Part shown: positions 33,851 through 44,914 of the stretch, piece after piece | Layout of the letters: the number at the start of each line of letters is the position of its first letter | Numbering within the stretch: the first letter of the stretch is position 1 | Assembly (NCBI GenBank): GCA_036346225.1 | Contig: JARFIW010000968.1 | Coordinates: 806,001-870,000, forward strand | DNA length: 64,000 bases | Direction of reading: 5' to 3' | Source: Platerodrilus igneus | Lineage: Eukaryota; Arthropoda; Insecta; Coleoptera; Lycidae | The notes under the pieces: model-generated | The model's database searches: none | The model's input: the letters and a program-made list of their open reading frames with translations, nothing else | Told to the model about the DNA's origin: nothing | Made by a program: the position numbers and the translations under genes

Positions 33851-35009
33851 ACGATCATGCATAATTGTCGTATTAGTTGTTTTCTAAAAACTTTTCGTGC
33901 ACACACCAATGTGTGGTAAGTACTTTTATTGTTTAAAAACAGGTACTTTTCTTCTGTAAGGAGTATAATTTTTACCTGCACTTTTTATAGCTCCTTTCGG
34001 TGGATCGAACCAACTGTTGTCTGACCCTAGATTGATGAGGTGTTTGCCGCTTCTTTTGTGGAGGGAAGACACGCGTTGTGTGATCCCAAACCCATCTGCT
34101 CCGCTCTGCTCTGGGGAAGGGTGCGATTAATACTGCGCCGTGGACACGCGGGTGTGTCTGTTCTCCTGTTCTTTTATAAGGGTCCTCAGTAACTGTAGCA
34201 ACCGCATGTGTATAAAGGGCCGTGGATGACTAAACTTCGTAGTTTTGGAATGATTGTTTTTGTGTGAGAGAATATTTATTATTAATATTGTAGTATGTGA
34301 TGACTTCTGGACAATTTGATGTAGTTAAGTTTATGCTTACGACGATATTGAGTATTAATATTGTATTTACTGTGACCATTTTATCTATTTAATTGTATAT
34401 TTAATTGTAGATTTACCATGATTATTTAGAGCTGTTGGTTTTAGTGTTGTAACATTGCTTTTTTTGTTTTGTTTAGTAATTAATATAAGGGAGTAACCTA
34501 AAACTGCAGCTCGCCACTTGAAAAATGATTTCTTTGTTTTTTTGCTGACATATGTATTTAGTAATGAATTGATTTTTTTTGTGTTGTTAGGTTACACTAT
34601 ACTGTTATGTCTCTCCAAAATGGCACTTCAATTAATTATAATTAGTAATAAGCTTTATTAATTTCTTTACTTTATTTCAGGCCTTTCCTTTATTTTTCTT
34701 TATATTTGTAAGACCCCGCCTACTCTCCAACTGAGCCCGGGCATTCTTTCTTAGTCTGTCAGGTTACGTCGATGTATGTAGCATAGTTTAGAATATAAAA
34801 GTTGTTTAACATCACATGTCATTAGAGAAATACAACGGTTTGCACCCAGTTATAAGCTGCCTACTTTGTCTACAAACAATTAATCTACCAGAAATATTAG
34901 GAAGACAAAAGTTGAAGTTTATTTTGATGTGTGCAATTTCAAGAACATGCTACGGATGGTGACTTATCTTTGCAGTGTTAACCAACAATTTGTAACGTTC
35001 CCCTGGAAA
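33851..35009 (+). other. intergenic, nothing recognised
   Basis: 34000-34220 is unusually GC-rich for the window (CGCGTTGTGTGATCCC, CTGCTCTGGGGAAGG) and ends near TTTTATAAGGG. It may be the rest of repeat family 4 or a promoter, but no gene follows. Confidence 0.35.
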
Positions 35010-35095
35010 TAATTATAATCATATTTCATTTTAATAGTTTCTGTATTAGTAAAGTCCGCCAATAGGATTGGGTTATTCCCTTTAAGAAATATAAG
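35010..35095 (+). repeat. dispersed repeat family 2, copy 2
   Basis: Partner of 17930-18005. Confidence 0.65.
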
Positions 35096-35384
35096 CATTC
35101 GGATTCTATAAATTTTAATCTAAGAAAATTATTTTGCATCATATAAGATGCATAGTCAAAAGTTGTCAAATTCATATATCAGTTTTTAAGGGTTAAAGGT
35201 AATCTCATCAGTGTAATTAGTACAGCCGTGATTTTGTTTTGTCTACAAAAAATAATGGTGCCGATGATCTCATCGTCTCAGAACAAAGACAGGTCATATA
35301 TAGTTTTGTGCTGACTCAAATGAATGTACAATCCAGATTTCTGATTTTAAGTCGACAATAGGTAAATTTATATATATATATATC

Positions 35385-35477
35385 TGTGTGTTGTGTGCGT
35401 GTTTGTGTTTTTGTGTATGTGTGTGCGCGTGTGTTTGTATGTGTGTGTGTGTGTATGTGTGTGTGTGTGTGTGTGTT
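35385..35477 (+). repeat. (GT)n-rich microsatellite
   Basis: Interrupted TG dinucleotide tract, read as CA on the minus strand. Frames through it are composition artefacts. Confidence 0.9.
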
Positions 35478-36198
35478 AGATAGAAAAAGACGATACGAAG
35501 CGTGTCCATTTTTATACACTTAATCGGTCTTTCCGAAGCCATCAACATACCACTTTCGTAGGTTCATTACCTTGAATAGAGGTTATCGAGTAAGGCAGAG
35601 TAGCCTATTTATGTTTGGATAATTCTCTGCCGAGTGGGTCCATTTTATTTTAGGGGGTACATTGGTTCCCAGTATTATACAACCCTTGTGTTGGAAGTAC
35701 CATGTTAAGATAGTTGGAGCCCATATCTGCCGTTATTAAAACAATAGTCAGTCACCCGATTAAAGGAAATAAAAGTTCAAATTAAAACTGCTGAAACTAT
35801 ACTGGAATGACGGTTAGTATATAAACTTGAAATTAAATGCATGGCTTAAACGTACTTACAAGTACGTCTGTGTTTAGATGAAGTTTTTAGTTAGTAGATT
35901 TATGAAAATTGATTTTTAATACCTATTTAAGGTTGTATTGCGTATTTGTAGTAAAAACGTGTGTGCTAGTCAGGTAGAAATGTTGTATAAAATTGTGTAA
36001 AGACTGTGTGTATTTGGGTTTTCCATTGTTGTAAACGGTATAGTTACAGTTTTGCCTTAATACATTGTTTTGTGATGGCGTGAAAGCATATTTCACGATA
36101 TTTAACATTTACTTTTAGGAATCTTTTTTGCAGTTAGCAGTCTTAAATAGGTCTACGTATTTTTAGCATTTTTAGATTTAAACTAGTCTGCGTTTAAT

Positions 36199-36546
36199 AA
36201 ATTTTCAGGAATATCTCTAAGCCAGAATCCCTCTCCTGATATCCAATTTTGACATATCCTTGTTATTCACTCTAGGGCTTATCCATAGCAACCCTACGAA
36301 ATTAAGTGGCGTTCAAGGTATTTCACGATGAAGACTGCATTTCATACCCGATAGCATTCTGGAACCCTCTTCAAACACTTACAGTACCCATTCTACTAAG
36401 TTAGTCGGCAACCAACCTTTTTGTTAGAACAGTCAAGGTTTTTAGTATTTTACCGAAACGGGATGTTTAGCGGAGTACCTCACTGAATTTTCTGTGAATT
36501 TCCTGCTAGATATTCGGAAGGAGGGGGGGGGGAGCGACTGTGCGTA
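36199..36546 (+). repeat. dispersed repeat family 3, copy 2
   Basis: Partner of 23643-23968. It ends in a run of G (36520-36531). Confidence 0.7.
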
Positions 36547-37580
36547 ACAAATTCCAAATCCCTTCACATAATGAAAGTCATAAAATCGCCTTTCCTGTGT
36601 TGCAGTTGTGATGCTCTGATTGTCTGGGATCACCTACTCATCTTCATATTAACAGAGATAACATTTATTTACAATTTAAAATATTGGTATTAACTTTAAC
36701 ATTAAAGACGTGCCAGATACAGGAATTACCTACAACTGTTTTTGTGTGCATAATTAAATTGCAAATGTCTTTAATACTAAAGCAGAAAGCATTTTGGTTT
36801 GTTAAGTTACGGAACGATTATCTATATCGAAGAATTGGATGTTGCGGCTCCAAGACAGAGACGAATGTGATGTTGCGTCTTCATAACGAAGATCTGGGCC
36901 TGGTGTTGTGTTGGTGAAGATGTCAATGGTTGTAAGCAATCCTCACCCGGGTTACTCTTAATGAAAATCAGCACCTCGCGGCGATGATTGCAGTAGGATT
37001 TCCATAACATGTAACATATTAAAATTCCTGTGCAAATTTTTGTATATAATTATTATACAGCTACATTAAATTATGTTGATATGGTTTCACAGTTTAGCTT
37101 AAGTATTAAACAGTTAATATAAATATTAATATTATCGTAATATGCTTCATTGTTGTGTATTTCCTAGTTAATAATCTGTATTTTACTATTGGAAATTATT
37201 TCTATTGCGTGTCAAGTCAGGTGTATTTGAAATAATTGATCTAGGTTGTGACTTTCGAATTATACGTCGTATAGGTTAGCGCCAACGCACGGAGTGAGGA
37301 TCAATCAATAAAATCGATATTGAAGAGGAGGTAGTGGTCATTACAATTTTATTTAATTACACATTCGAAAGTGAGGGAAGATGTTTCCCAAGCTTGTGTT
37401 GGTCGAGGCGAATAGCACTATGCTGAAGAAGCTATTGGAGAGTATAGTTTAGTGAGAAATAGACATTGATGCTAGAGTATTCTATTTGAACAGTTGGAAT
37501 CGGTGTTTAAGTTTGAAATAGAAACGGCGTAATACGAAGCGTCGTGATAAATGCAGTAACATACTCTAGTAATAGCGTAT
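36547..37580 (+). other. intergenic, nothing recognised
   Basis: The frames at 36822-37010 (minus) have a protein-like mix but no identifiable motif. Confidence 0.35.
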
Positions 37581-37587
37581 TCCTTTT

Positions 37588-37692
37588 TTTAGCTTCCTGG
37601 GTATACAAAGTATCAGATGAGAATTGTTGTGTAACAAAATGTGTTACGTGATAATTATATCACAATTATACCCAAGAAAAATTAAGAAAAAT
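37588..37692 (+). mobile_element. possible relative of the foldback element at 3461
   Basis: The left part has CTGGGTATACAAA and the right end ATACCCAAGAAAAATTAAG followed by AAAAATACA, the same end sequence as the foldback element at 3461-3604. The interior differs. Confidence 0.45.
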
Positions 37693-38711
37693 ACACATAC
37701 ACATTTCTTATGAGAACACAAATGGTGTTCTCTCTTTCATGATTTAATAGGTTTGTTTTATTTTGTTAGGTTGCAATTAATGTGTTTTTAGATGTACAAG
37801 TCGTGGATGCATTGATAAGGTAGGTTACTAATGAATATTTTTTGTCTTACCAGAAGGTTTCTGCGTTTCCCTCGTGTATTATAAAGAGATCTTGCCTGTA
37901 ATGTTATAAGAGTTCACTTCATTTTATCCCACTAGATTTGGTGATCACAATGAGAAAATAAAAAAAAACCCTCAGCGTTCGAGAAGCTTAGTGACTTGAC
38001 TTCCGTTTTGTCCTACTTCTAAGTTCTCTTCAAGAAGTTTGGTGGCTTTCTTAAAACGAAAACAACAAGAAGTGATCTGCTCTAGCGTTTAGAGCTCCTT
38101 TATATACCGTGGTTTTGTATGTATTGTACGTTCGAAGGCTTCTATTTATATTTTGAAAGGTATTGGACGAATTCATTATTGGTGGAGCGTTTTAAACGTG
38201 CATTGTTTTTGTTTGCATATAACATGCTTATTGGTTAGTTAGTTAAGAATATGGTAGGTTGCATACTCCTACACGATAATAACATATATAACGTATATGA
38301 TATTGAATTTTGTAGCGCAGTTATCGAGAAAAGTTTTCAAAGATTTACAAATATTTAGGTGAGAATGAAACTAAAATACTTAGTAAAAGAGTGCTTATGT
38401 AAGTTTTTGTATTGGGGCAGGAAAACTGTATAAACTCTGATGAAACTAAAATACTTACTAAAAGATTTGTAAGTTTTGTATTGGGGAAGAAAAACTGTTG
38501 AAACTCTAATGTAAAAGACCTAAAGAATATAATTCCTGTGTGAAAAGTTTGTTTACTGTAAAACAAGGGTCGGAATGGTAAACAAGCACGGCTAGACTAT
38601 AAAAGGACATTTTCACCAAGTTAAAACAACTCAAAAGTCAAAGGAACTGTTCAAAGGAACGTATTAATTCTGTAACAGTACAAGCGTCGGGATGTTCAAT
38701 TTCAGTGATAT
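37693..38711 (+). other. intergenic with a local duplication
   Basis: 38360-38515 contains a duplicated block of about 70 bp (GAAACTAAAATACTTA, TAAGTTTT, GTATTGGGG and AAAACTGT in two rows). Nothing coding recognised. Confidence 0.5.
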
Positions 38712-38717
38712 AACGGC

Positions 38718-39880
38718 AGTAGGAGGTTTAGTGACGTTCTGGACCCTCATTTCCTCCCAAAACCCTTATTTCCTCCCACATTTACATGTAAATCCCCATA
38801 AGGAGGAAATGTGGTGGAGGGACTCCTAGGAGGAAATGTGGGGGAGGGACTCCTAGGAGGAAATGTGGAAATGTAAATTCTCATAAGAAGGAAATACGGA
38901 GATAAATCCCCGTAAGGAAGGAAATGCGGAGATTCATCTCCACATTTCCACACACAATCCACATTTGCTCCCATATCTGGCGACAGTAATAAATAACATT
39001 ACCATCTTAAATTTTGCACAATAGTTTTCTTCGAGTAGCCATCGCATCTTTTGAGATAACCCTATCTTGTTTGGTATCAATTAATATTAGATTTTTCTCA
39101 GCTACCTGAATCTCTAGGAATTTTTGAGATAGCATCATTCCCCAAGGAGCTACCCCAATTTTTAAATTTTTTACCAGCAACGATTTTCTGACCGTCCTTA
39201 TAAATTTTTTAGCAATATGACACATTAAACTAATCTAAAATTTTACGCAGAATTTGAATCTGCAAACAGATTTAAAATCGGTTCACCCCTTACAAAGTTA
39301 CACTTTAAAGCTTTCAAACCTCTAAATTTTGCTCTTTGCTCCCAAATTTACCACAAAATAGTTTTCTACTGCTAGCCATTGCATCTTTCGAGATAAACCT
39401 ATCTTGTTTGGTATCAATTCATATTAGAATTTTCTCAGCTACCTGAATCTCTAGGAATTTTTCAGATAGCATCACCCCCGAGGGAGCTACCCCAATTTTA
39501 AGATTTTTTACCGGTAGCGATTTTTGGCCGTCCTTATAAATTTTTTAGCCATGTGACACATCTTGCTAGTCTAGAATTTTACGCATAATCCGAATCTGCA
39601 AACAGATTTAAAATCGGACCACTCCTTACAAAATTACACTTTTAAAGGATCCTAGCCTCTAAATTTTGCTTTATGCTCCCACATCTGAACCAAATAGTTT
39701 TCTTCGTCTAACCAATGCATCTTTCGAGATAAACCTATCTTGTTTGGTATCAATTAATATTAGATTTTTCTCAGCTACCCGAATCTCTAGGAATTTTTCA
39801 GATAGCATCACCTCCAAGGGAGCTACCCCAATTTTAAGATTTTTTGCCGATAACGACTTTATGATCGTCCTCATAAACTT
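38718..39880 (+). repeat. left terminal inverted repeat of the Polinton-type element
   Basis: These 1,163 bp mirror 43413-44573. From the outside in there is a terminal block, a 27-bp minisatellite (AGGAGGAAATGTGG.., 38801-38867), then about three tandem units of roughly 335 bp. The units end near 39000, 39350 and 39660 with the shared border AAATTTTGCTCTTTGCTCCCA or close variants. The inner end falls inside the 294-codon frame. Confidence 0.85.
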
Positions 39881-40555
39881 GTTGTATATCTTAATTCTTG
39901 CATTGGTTGTTAGCCATGTTAAACAATCAATTCCCACAGTTTTATCGTTGTCAACTATAATATTGCACTTTTCTTCGTATTCGCCCTTATAGCAAAAGTT
40001 ATGGTTTGTAGTTAAATAATTACACATCTCCATCTTACTAAATATGCCATCAAAATCTTGGGTTACATCTATGTCAAAAAGATAATAATAATCTTTTTTG
40101 AGTCCGTCTAATATATCTGGTAGTTCCCCCAATAAAGTTTCCAACTTAACATCTGCTAGTTCCACTTTGTACGGAACACATATAGGATTTTGGAATTTTT
40201 TATTAATGCATTCGAGGTCTTCTTTTCCGATAATTTCTTTTACTCTCTGACCCATCTTGTTAGTGCTTTCCAGAGAAAACAGAAGCTTAGCTTTAACACC
40301 ATGCCTAGCGGAAACAAATCGGTCGAACTTTCTTCGTAGATAGCTGTTAAATGCACCACAATTTTCATTTTTTAGGATAAACATTCTTTTGTTTGCAGAT
40401 GTTTGCTCGACGTCAGAATGGTCGCAAATTTTAACCAACATTATATTGTCACAAAATGGTTCTGTAATTGGTGTGTGTAGTCCACCAGTCAGCATCTGTT
40501 CGCCTTCGACATAACAAATATTACCAATATCTGTCACCAGATTATTGTTGCACAT
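39671..40555 (-). CDS. unrecognised 294-codon protein of the Polinton-type element
   Basis: This is the longest open frame of the window and one of the few without a break. It starts MCNNNLVTDIGNICYVEG at the edge of an internal palindrome. The middle has an acidic patch around DYYYLFDIDVTQDFDG and then CLTWLTTNARIKIYNKF. The C-terminal 75 residues or so are the module repeated in the terminal repeats: LKIGVAPLEVMLSEKFLEI, NLILIDTKQDRFISKDA and RRRKLFG. It has many Lys, Asp and Asn, no signal peptide and no membrane helix. The CLTW..KIYNKF block hints at a replication-type enzyme but I cannot name a family. It may run across the left inverted-repeat boundary because of a fusion. Confidence 0.6.
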   Translation of the reverse strand: MCNNNLVTDIGNICYVEGEQMLTGGLHTPITEPFCDNIMLVKICDHSDVEQTSANKRMFILKNENCGAFNSYLRRKFDRFVSARHGVKAKLLFSLESTNKMGQRVKEIIGKEDLECINKKFQNPICVPYKVELADVKLETLLGELPDILDGLKKDYYYLFDIDVTQDFDGIFSKMEMCNYLTTNHNFCYKGEYEEKCNIIVDNDKTVGIDCLTWLTTNARIKIYNKFMRTIIKSLSAKNLKIGVAPLEVMLSEKFLEIRVAEKNLILIDTKQDRFISKDALVRRRKLFGSDVGA

Positions 40556-40807
40556 ATTTTGTCAAGTTCACTTTCTCCAATAGACACCTCTATTTTTTAT
40601 TGCGGATTCGGAAAGAGCACAAAATTTTTAAAAATACCATGACCGTGGTAATGACCTTCAAGGTCATCTCAAGGTCAGGACCAAGGTCAAGCTCATTTAT
40701 AAAATTTTGTGCTCTCCGAATCCGCAATAATTGGAGAAAGTGAACTTGACAAAATATGTGCAACAATAATCTGGTGACAGATATTGGTAATATTTGTTAT
40801 GTCGAAG
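40504..40807. promoter_or_regulatory. internal palindrome with head-to-head starts and nuclear-receptor-like sites
   Basis: The left arm 40504-40630 and right arm 40698-40807 are inverted copies. Each arm contains the same start codon and first codons of the 294-codon frame (ATG at 40555 minus and at 40756 plus). The unpaired centre holds TCAAGGTCA at 40658-40666 and 40669-40677 and CCAAGGTCA at 40681-40689, extended half-sites of the kind bound by FTZ-F1 or ERR-type receptors, plus TGACCT at 40652. The geometry suggests a bidirectional promoter. Binding is not shown. Confidence 0.5.
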
Positions 40808-40842
40808 TCCTACTGTATTGTAAGCGAGAAAGATACGATTAA
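40756..40842 (+). pseudogene. truncated head-to-head copy of the 294-codon gene
   Basis: The plus-strand arm repeats the first 17 or so codons (MCNNNLVTDIGNICYVE), then diverges and stops after 29 codons. It is a remnant of a formerly symmetrical, divergent gene pair or a by-product of palindrome formation. Confidence 0.6.
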
Positions 40843-42062
40843 AAAGATTAAAGGGTCTCACGAAGTGTAGTTAAGTAAAACCGAGGGTGTTACAACCTAT
40901 GCCGAGCATATACCTCCAAAAGGGATGGGCATGCAGCTACGCAGCAGTGCGTGGGAGAATAAGAATTCTCTCCAATAAGAAATTAAAGTTTCTATGTACG
41001 TAGCACCAGTCATTGGGAAATCGTAGAAATGTTAAACCTATAAAGACGATTAGTAATTGTGGTTTAGAAAAATAATAGTTTTCTTGGACTAAATAAAATA
41101 GCTTAAAGTGATTAATGTATATGGTTACATATTCTCGTACATATCCACAAACATCTGCTTACATCCGCATACGGGCATGGCGATACCGGTAGTTTTTGTT
41201 TAACAAATAATAGGAAAGATACGTTAGGTGTTAGTGTGGAAGCCCATTGTCGTTTGAAAAATGTTTGGAAATTATCAAAACGGTAGCGGGTCGAAGTTTA
41301 AGTTAGATGGATGATTGACCTAGTTTTTTCTACCTTTTACGAGGGAATCGGGAGTTGACGGACATCGAGCATCTAATTCTGTATTTGGGCGATATCGAGT
41401 ACTTGCCGGTTCTAGAAATCATTACGTGCTACCAACCGCTATGCGGAAGATTTGGTTCTAGGAAATGAGAAACCTACGAAAGCATAGAATACTCGGTATT
41501 AATGCTGATTGGTTTAGTGACCGCGTTTGTGCACTCTTTGAGTGTCTTCGGCAATCTTCTATTGTTTCCAAAGAAAATATTCAAACCTACCATTTTCTAA
41601 AATATTATGTAGAAGTTATTTAAAATTAAATTGCTTTATTAGTATGTATTCTGTAGGCAACAAGTTTGGTATCCCCTTAGTAAAGGTTTAAAATTTTTTA
41701 TTAAGTTATTGTTTATAGTAGCACTGCATCTTCTACTGCACGGTATGCAACCAATTTGTGTGCGTGTGCTATAACCCTTTTGGATTTTTAATATGTGTGC
41801 GATGCGATTGCCGACCTGTATAACATGGAAGAAGTTTCCGATGACTCTACTAACTGCATCCGCAGGGTGCTAAATGTACTGGACGAGTAGCAAGGATTGG
41901 TAAAAGATGGCGTCATTTAGTTCCCCACTGAACCTTCAACTTCCTTCGGCTGTCTTCAGAAACCTTCGGTTTGCATTCTATAGGAAGCATAAAGCAGCTA
42001 CGCAAGAGTAAACTTTTTAGTTTATAAGTTAGTTCGCTTACAAGTTTCACCAAAGTCCTATA
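40843..42062 (+). other. interior of the Polinton-type element, nothing recognised
   Basis: No long open frame. Some stretches (40900-40990, 41150-41480) are GC-richer than the flanks and could be another insertion. Confidence 0.35.
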
Positions 42063-42311
42063 GTGCGGATTTTGTTTTGTACTAAAATGGTAACTGCAAA
42101 CGTTTTAAATGCAACTCTTGCAGTGTTTCCTATACCTGGAAAAATCGTTACTGGCGAAGATAGTGTAGAAATGGTTAGCATAGCGTTTAACAACCGTATG
42201 ACTAGCTACCGCATAAAGAACACCAGTGTCGACGATGGAGTATCCGAACCGAGGAAGAGGTATGCTGTAAATCTATTGTATATATTAGTTTTAAGATCCC
42301 GTAATGTTTAA
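42063..42311 (+). other. small open frame inside the Polinton-type element
   Basis: 82 codons. The part from MVTANVLNATLAVFPIPGK onward looks protein-like, and a possible donor (AGAG|GTATGC near 42260) lies before the frame degrades. The family is unknown. Confidence 0.25.
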
Positions 42312-42340
42312 GTTCTTCGCTCACCTTACATGTAAATTAT

Positions 42341-42589
42341 TTGGAGATAGTAGAGGAGGAAGATAGCCAAGATAAAATAAAAATCTTACACAAGTGCTAC
42401 ATTAAAGCAGGTAGTACATATTTTACACAATCTGCAACACCATATTCTACAATTCCAAAAGAAATAGTCATTTCGGAATTGGGGTTGATAGATACGCCTA
42501 ACATTCGTCTAGCTAAAAACCTATCTTTAAAATTTGACAAAAATATATATGTAAAACAGCGCATCACTTTGGAAAAATTAATGTTTTAA
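42341..42589 (+). other. small open frame inside the Polinton-type element
   Basis: 82 codons with a protein-like run: KIKILHKCYIKAGSTYF, PKEIVISELGLIDTPNI and KNIYVKQRITLEKL. It follows the 42063 frame by 30 bp, so the two could be pieces of one spliced or frameshifted protein. The family is unknown. Confidence 0.35.
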
Positions 42590-43394
42590 AAATACAATCA
42601 GAAACAATGGCAAAATGCACATTAATTGGTGTTTGCAAATAAATGTAAACCTACCTTAAATCTTCAAAAAACTTTTCACAAAAAATCACTGCACAAAAAC
42701 GATTGTTTAAAATATCGATGTACTTTTACACGCCAAAGAAACGTACGGAAGGAATAGGTTTTTACTAATCAGATCGCGTTTTTATGCGGTTTGAAATAAT
42801 TAAGCGTTAATCGATCCGTATTACAAGATGAAGTTTGTATTTTCCCCAATCGAGACCAAACTAGAGCGCTCATTGTATGATTAATAAACCCTCCAGCAAT
42901 GATGCGATGATTCTAATGGATGGCATTGAGCATATCTATTGTATTTCTCAAATCATATAGCCGCTAATTAATAAAAAAGAAAGGTTTACATAGCTTTCAC
43001 TATACGTCACATAATTGTAAAGCAATTAGTTTGTAAAACGAATGTATTTTCTGACTATTTAGCATTGAGCATAATTTGTGACGTACTTATTTAGGAAAAT
43101 GTTAAACCAGAAAAAATTTTAAAAGTCATGGGTTTTTGCGATATTCTGAAAACAGTAACATTACTGTTTGAAAAAATGGTTTTAAATATTATACACTTAT
43201 GGCTTATAAAGAACTCATTTCTAAAATCCTTGTGATTTTAGATTTCTAGGAAAATGATTGTTTAAAGCAGATGTTATAGATGAGCAAAACTATTTAAAGA
43301 GGTTTGAGACTTTAAAGTGTAACTTTGTAAGGGATGGTCCGATTTTAAATCTGTTTGCAAATTCAAATTCTGCGTAAAATTCTAGACTAACAAG

Positions 43395-43634
43395 ATGTGT
43401 CACATCGCTAAAAAGTTTATGAGGACGACCATAAAATCGTTATCGGCAAAAAATCTTAAAATTGGGGTAGCTCCCTTGGGGGTGACGATATCTAAAAAAT
43501 TCCTAGAGATTCGGGTAGCTGAGAAAAATCTAATATTAATTGATACCAAACAAGATAGGTTTATCTCGAAAGATGCATTGGTTAGACGAAGAAAACTATT
43601 TGGTTCAGATGTGGGAGCAAAGAGCAAAATTTAG
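43395..43634 (+). pseudogene. C-terminal module of the Polinton-type element protein, right-arm copy
   Basis: The frame opens MCHIAKKFMRT and continues SLSAKNLKIGVAPLGVTIS and LIDTKQDRFISKDALVRRRK, the same module as the end of the 294-codon frame. Here it is preceded by non-coding unit sequence rather than the N-terminal part. Further copies in this arm (43741-43975 and 44070-44285) and in the left arm (39007-39225 minus, and near 39350-39560) are damaged. It is probably not expressed on its own. Confidence 0.5.
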
Positions 43635-44573
43635 AGGCTCGGAGCCTTTAAAAGTGTAACTTTGTAAGGGGTGGTCCAATTTTAAATCTGTTTGCATATT
43701 CGGATTATGCGTAAAATTCTAGACTAGCAAGATGTGTCACATGGCTAAAAAATTTATAAGGACGGCCAAAAATCGCTACCGGTAAAAAATCTTAAAATTG
43801 GGGTAGCTCCCTTGAAGGTGATGCTATCTGAAAAATTCCTAGAGATTCAGGTAGCTGAGAAAATTCTAATATTAATTGATACCAAACAAGATAGGTTTAT
43901 CTCGAAAGATGCAATATCTAGCAGAAGAAAACTATTTTGTTGTAAATTTGGGAGCAAAGAGCAAAATTTAGAGGTTTGAGAGCTTTAAAGTGTAACTTTG
44001 TGAGGGTGAACAGATTAAATCTGTTTGCAGATTCAAATTCTGCGTAAAATTTTAGATTAGTTTAATGTGTCACAAAGCTAAAAAATTTATAAGGACGGTC
44101 AGAAAATCGTTGCCGGTAAAAAAAATCTTAAAATTAGGGTAGCTCCCTGGGGAATGACGCTATCTCAAAAATTCCTAGAGATTCAGGTAGCTTAAAAATT
44201 CTAATATTAATTGATACGAAACAAGATAGGGTTATCTCGAAAGATGCAATGGCTACTCGAAGAAAACTATTGTGCAAAATTTAAGATGGTAATGTTATTT
44301 ATTACTGTCGCCAGATGTGGGAGCAAATGTGGATTGTGTGTGGAAATGTGGAGATGAATCTCTGCATTTCCCTTTTTATGGGGATTTATCTCCGCATTTC
44401 CTTCTTATGAGAATTTACATCTCCACATTTCCTTCTAGGAGTCCCTCCACCACATTTCCTCCTAGGAGTCCCTCCACCACATTTCCTCCTTATGGGGATT
44501 TACATGTAAATGTGGGAGGAAATGAGGGTTTTGGGAGGAAATGAGGGTCCAGAACGTCACTAAACCTCCTACT
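43413..44573 (+). repeat. right terminal inverted repeat of the Polinton-type element
   Basis: These 1,161 bp are inverted relative to 38718-39880, including the 27-bp minisatellite (44422-44491) and the tandem units of about 335 bp. The arms are highly similar, with scattered substitutions. Confidence 0.85.
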
Positions 44574-44914
44574 AACGGCATATCTCAGAATATAAGGATA
44601 TCAGGGAAAGTGAAATGGCGTTAAGGTGTAAAGTAATTGTTAACCAATTTAACCTAATAACACAGGAATGTTGTTGTGTACATACATTTACAATACCGTG
44701 AACTACAGTACTACTAAATATAATATTGTTATTATTTGTCAGCGTTCTCTAATTACGACATTCACCCACTTCAGGATATACACTGCAGAAAATTGCATAA
44801 CTGAATCAATTGTAATAGTAATTATAATCATAAGCGTATTTTGTATTGCAATCTATTAAAGATTACATTTAAGACGCTAAGCTATAGTACTCAAGAAAAC
44901 ATATTTGCAGTAAT

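Larger units (their letters stand above)
38718..44573. mobile_element. miniature Polinton/Maverick-type element with 1.16-kb terminal inverted repeats
   Basis: The element starts AGTAGGAGGTTTAGTGACG and ends with its inverse, CGTCACTAAACCTCCTACT. AACGGC stands immediately outside both ends (38712-38717 and 44574-44579), a clean 6-bp target duplication. Long inverted repeats, AGT/ACT termini and a 6-bp duplication together are the signature of Polintons. The total of 5,856 bp is far below the 15-20 kb of autonomous Polintons, and I find no polymerase B, integrase, ATPase or protease. It is therefore a deletion derivative or an undescribed relative. Confidence 0.65.

Noticed and set aside
35294..35548. 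Two overlapping His/Thr-rich open frames on the minus strand
   Set aside because: They are translations of the GT microsatellite at 35385-35477.
38747..38974. Frame with repeated SPSTTFPPRS-like sequence, mirrored at 44317-44544
   Set aside because: It is produced by the 27-bp minisatellite in the inverted-repeat ends, not a protein-coding signal.
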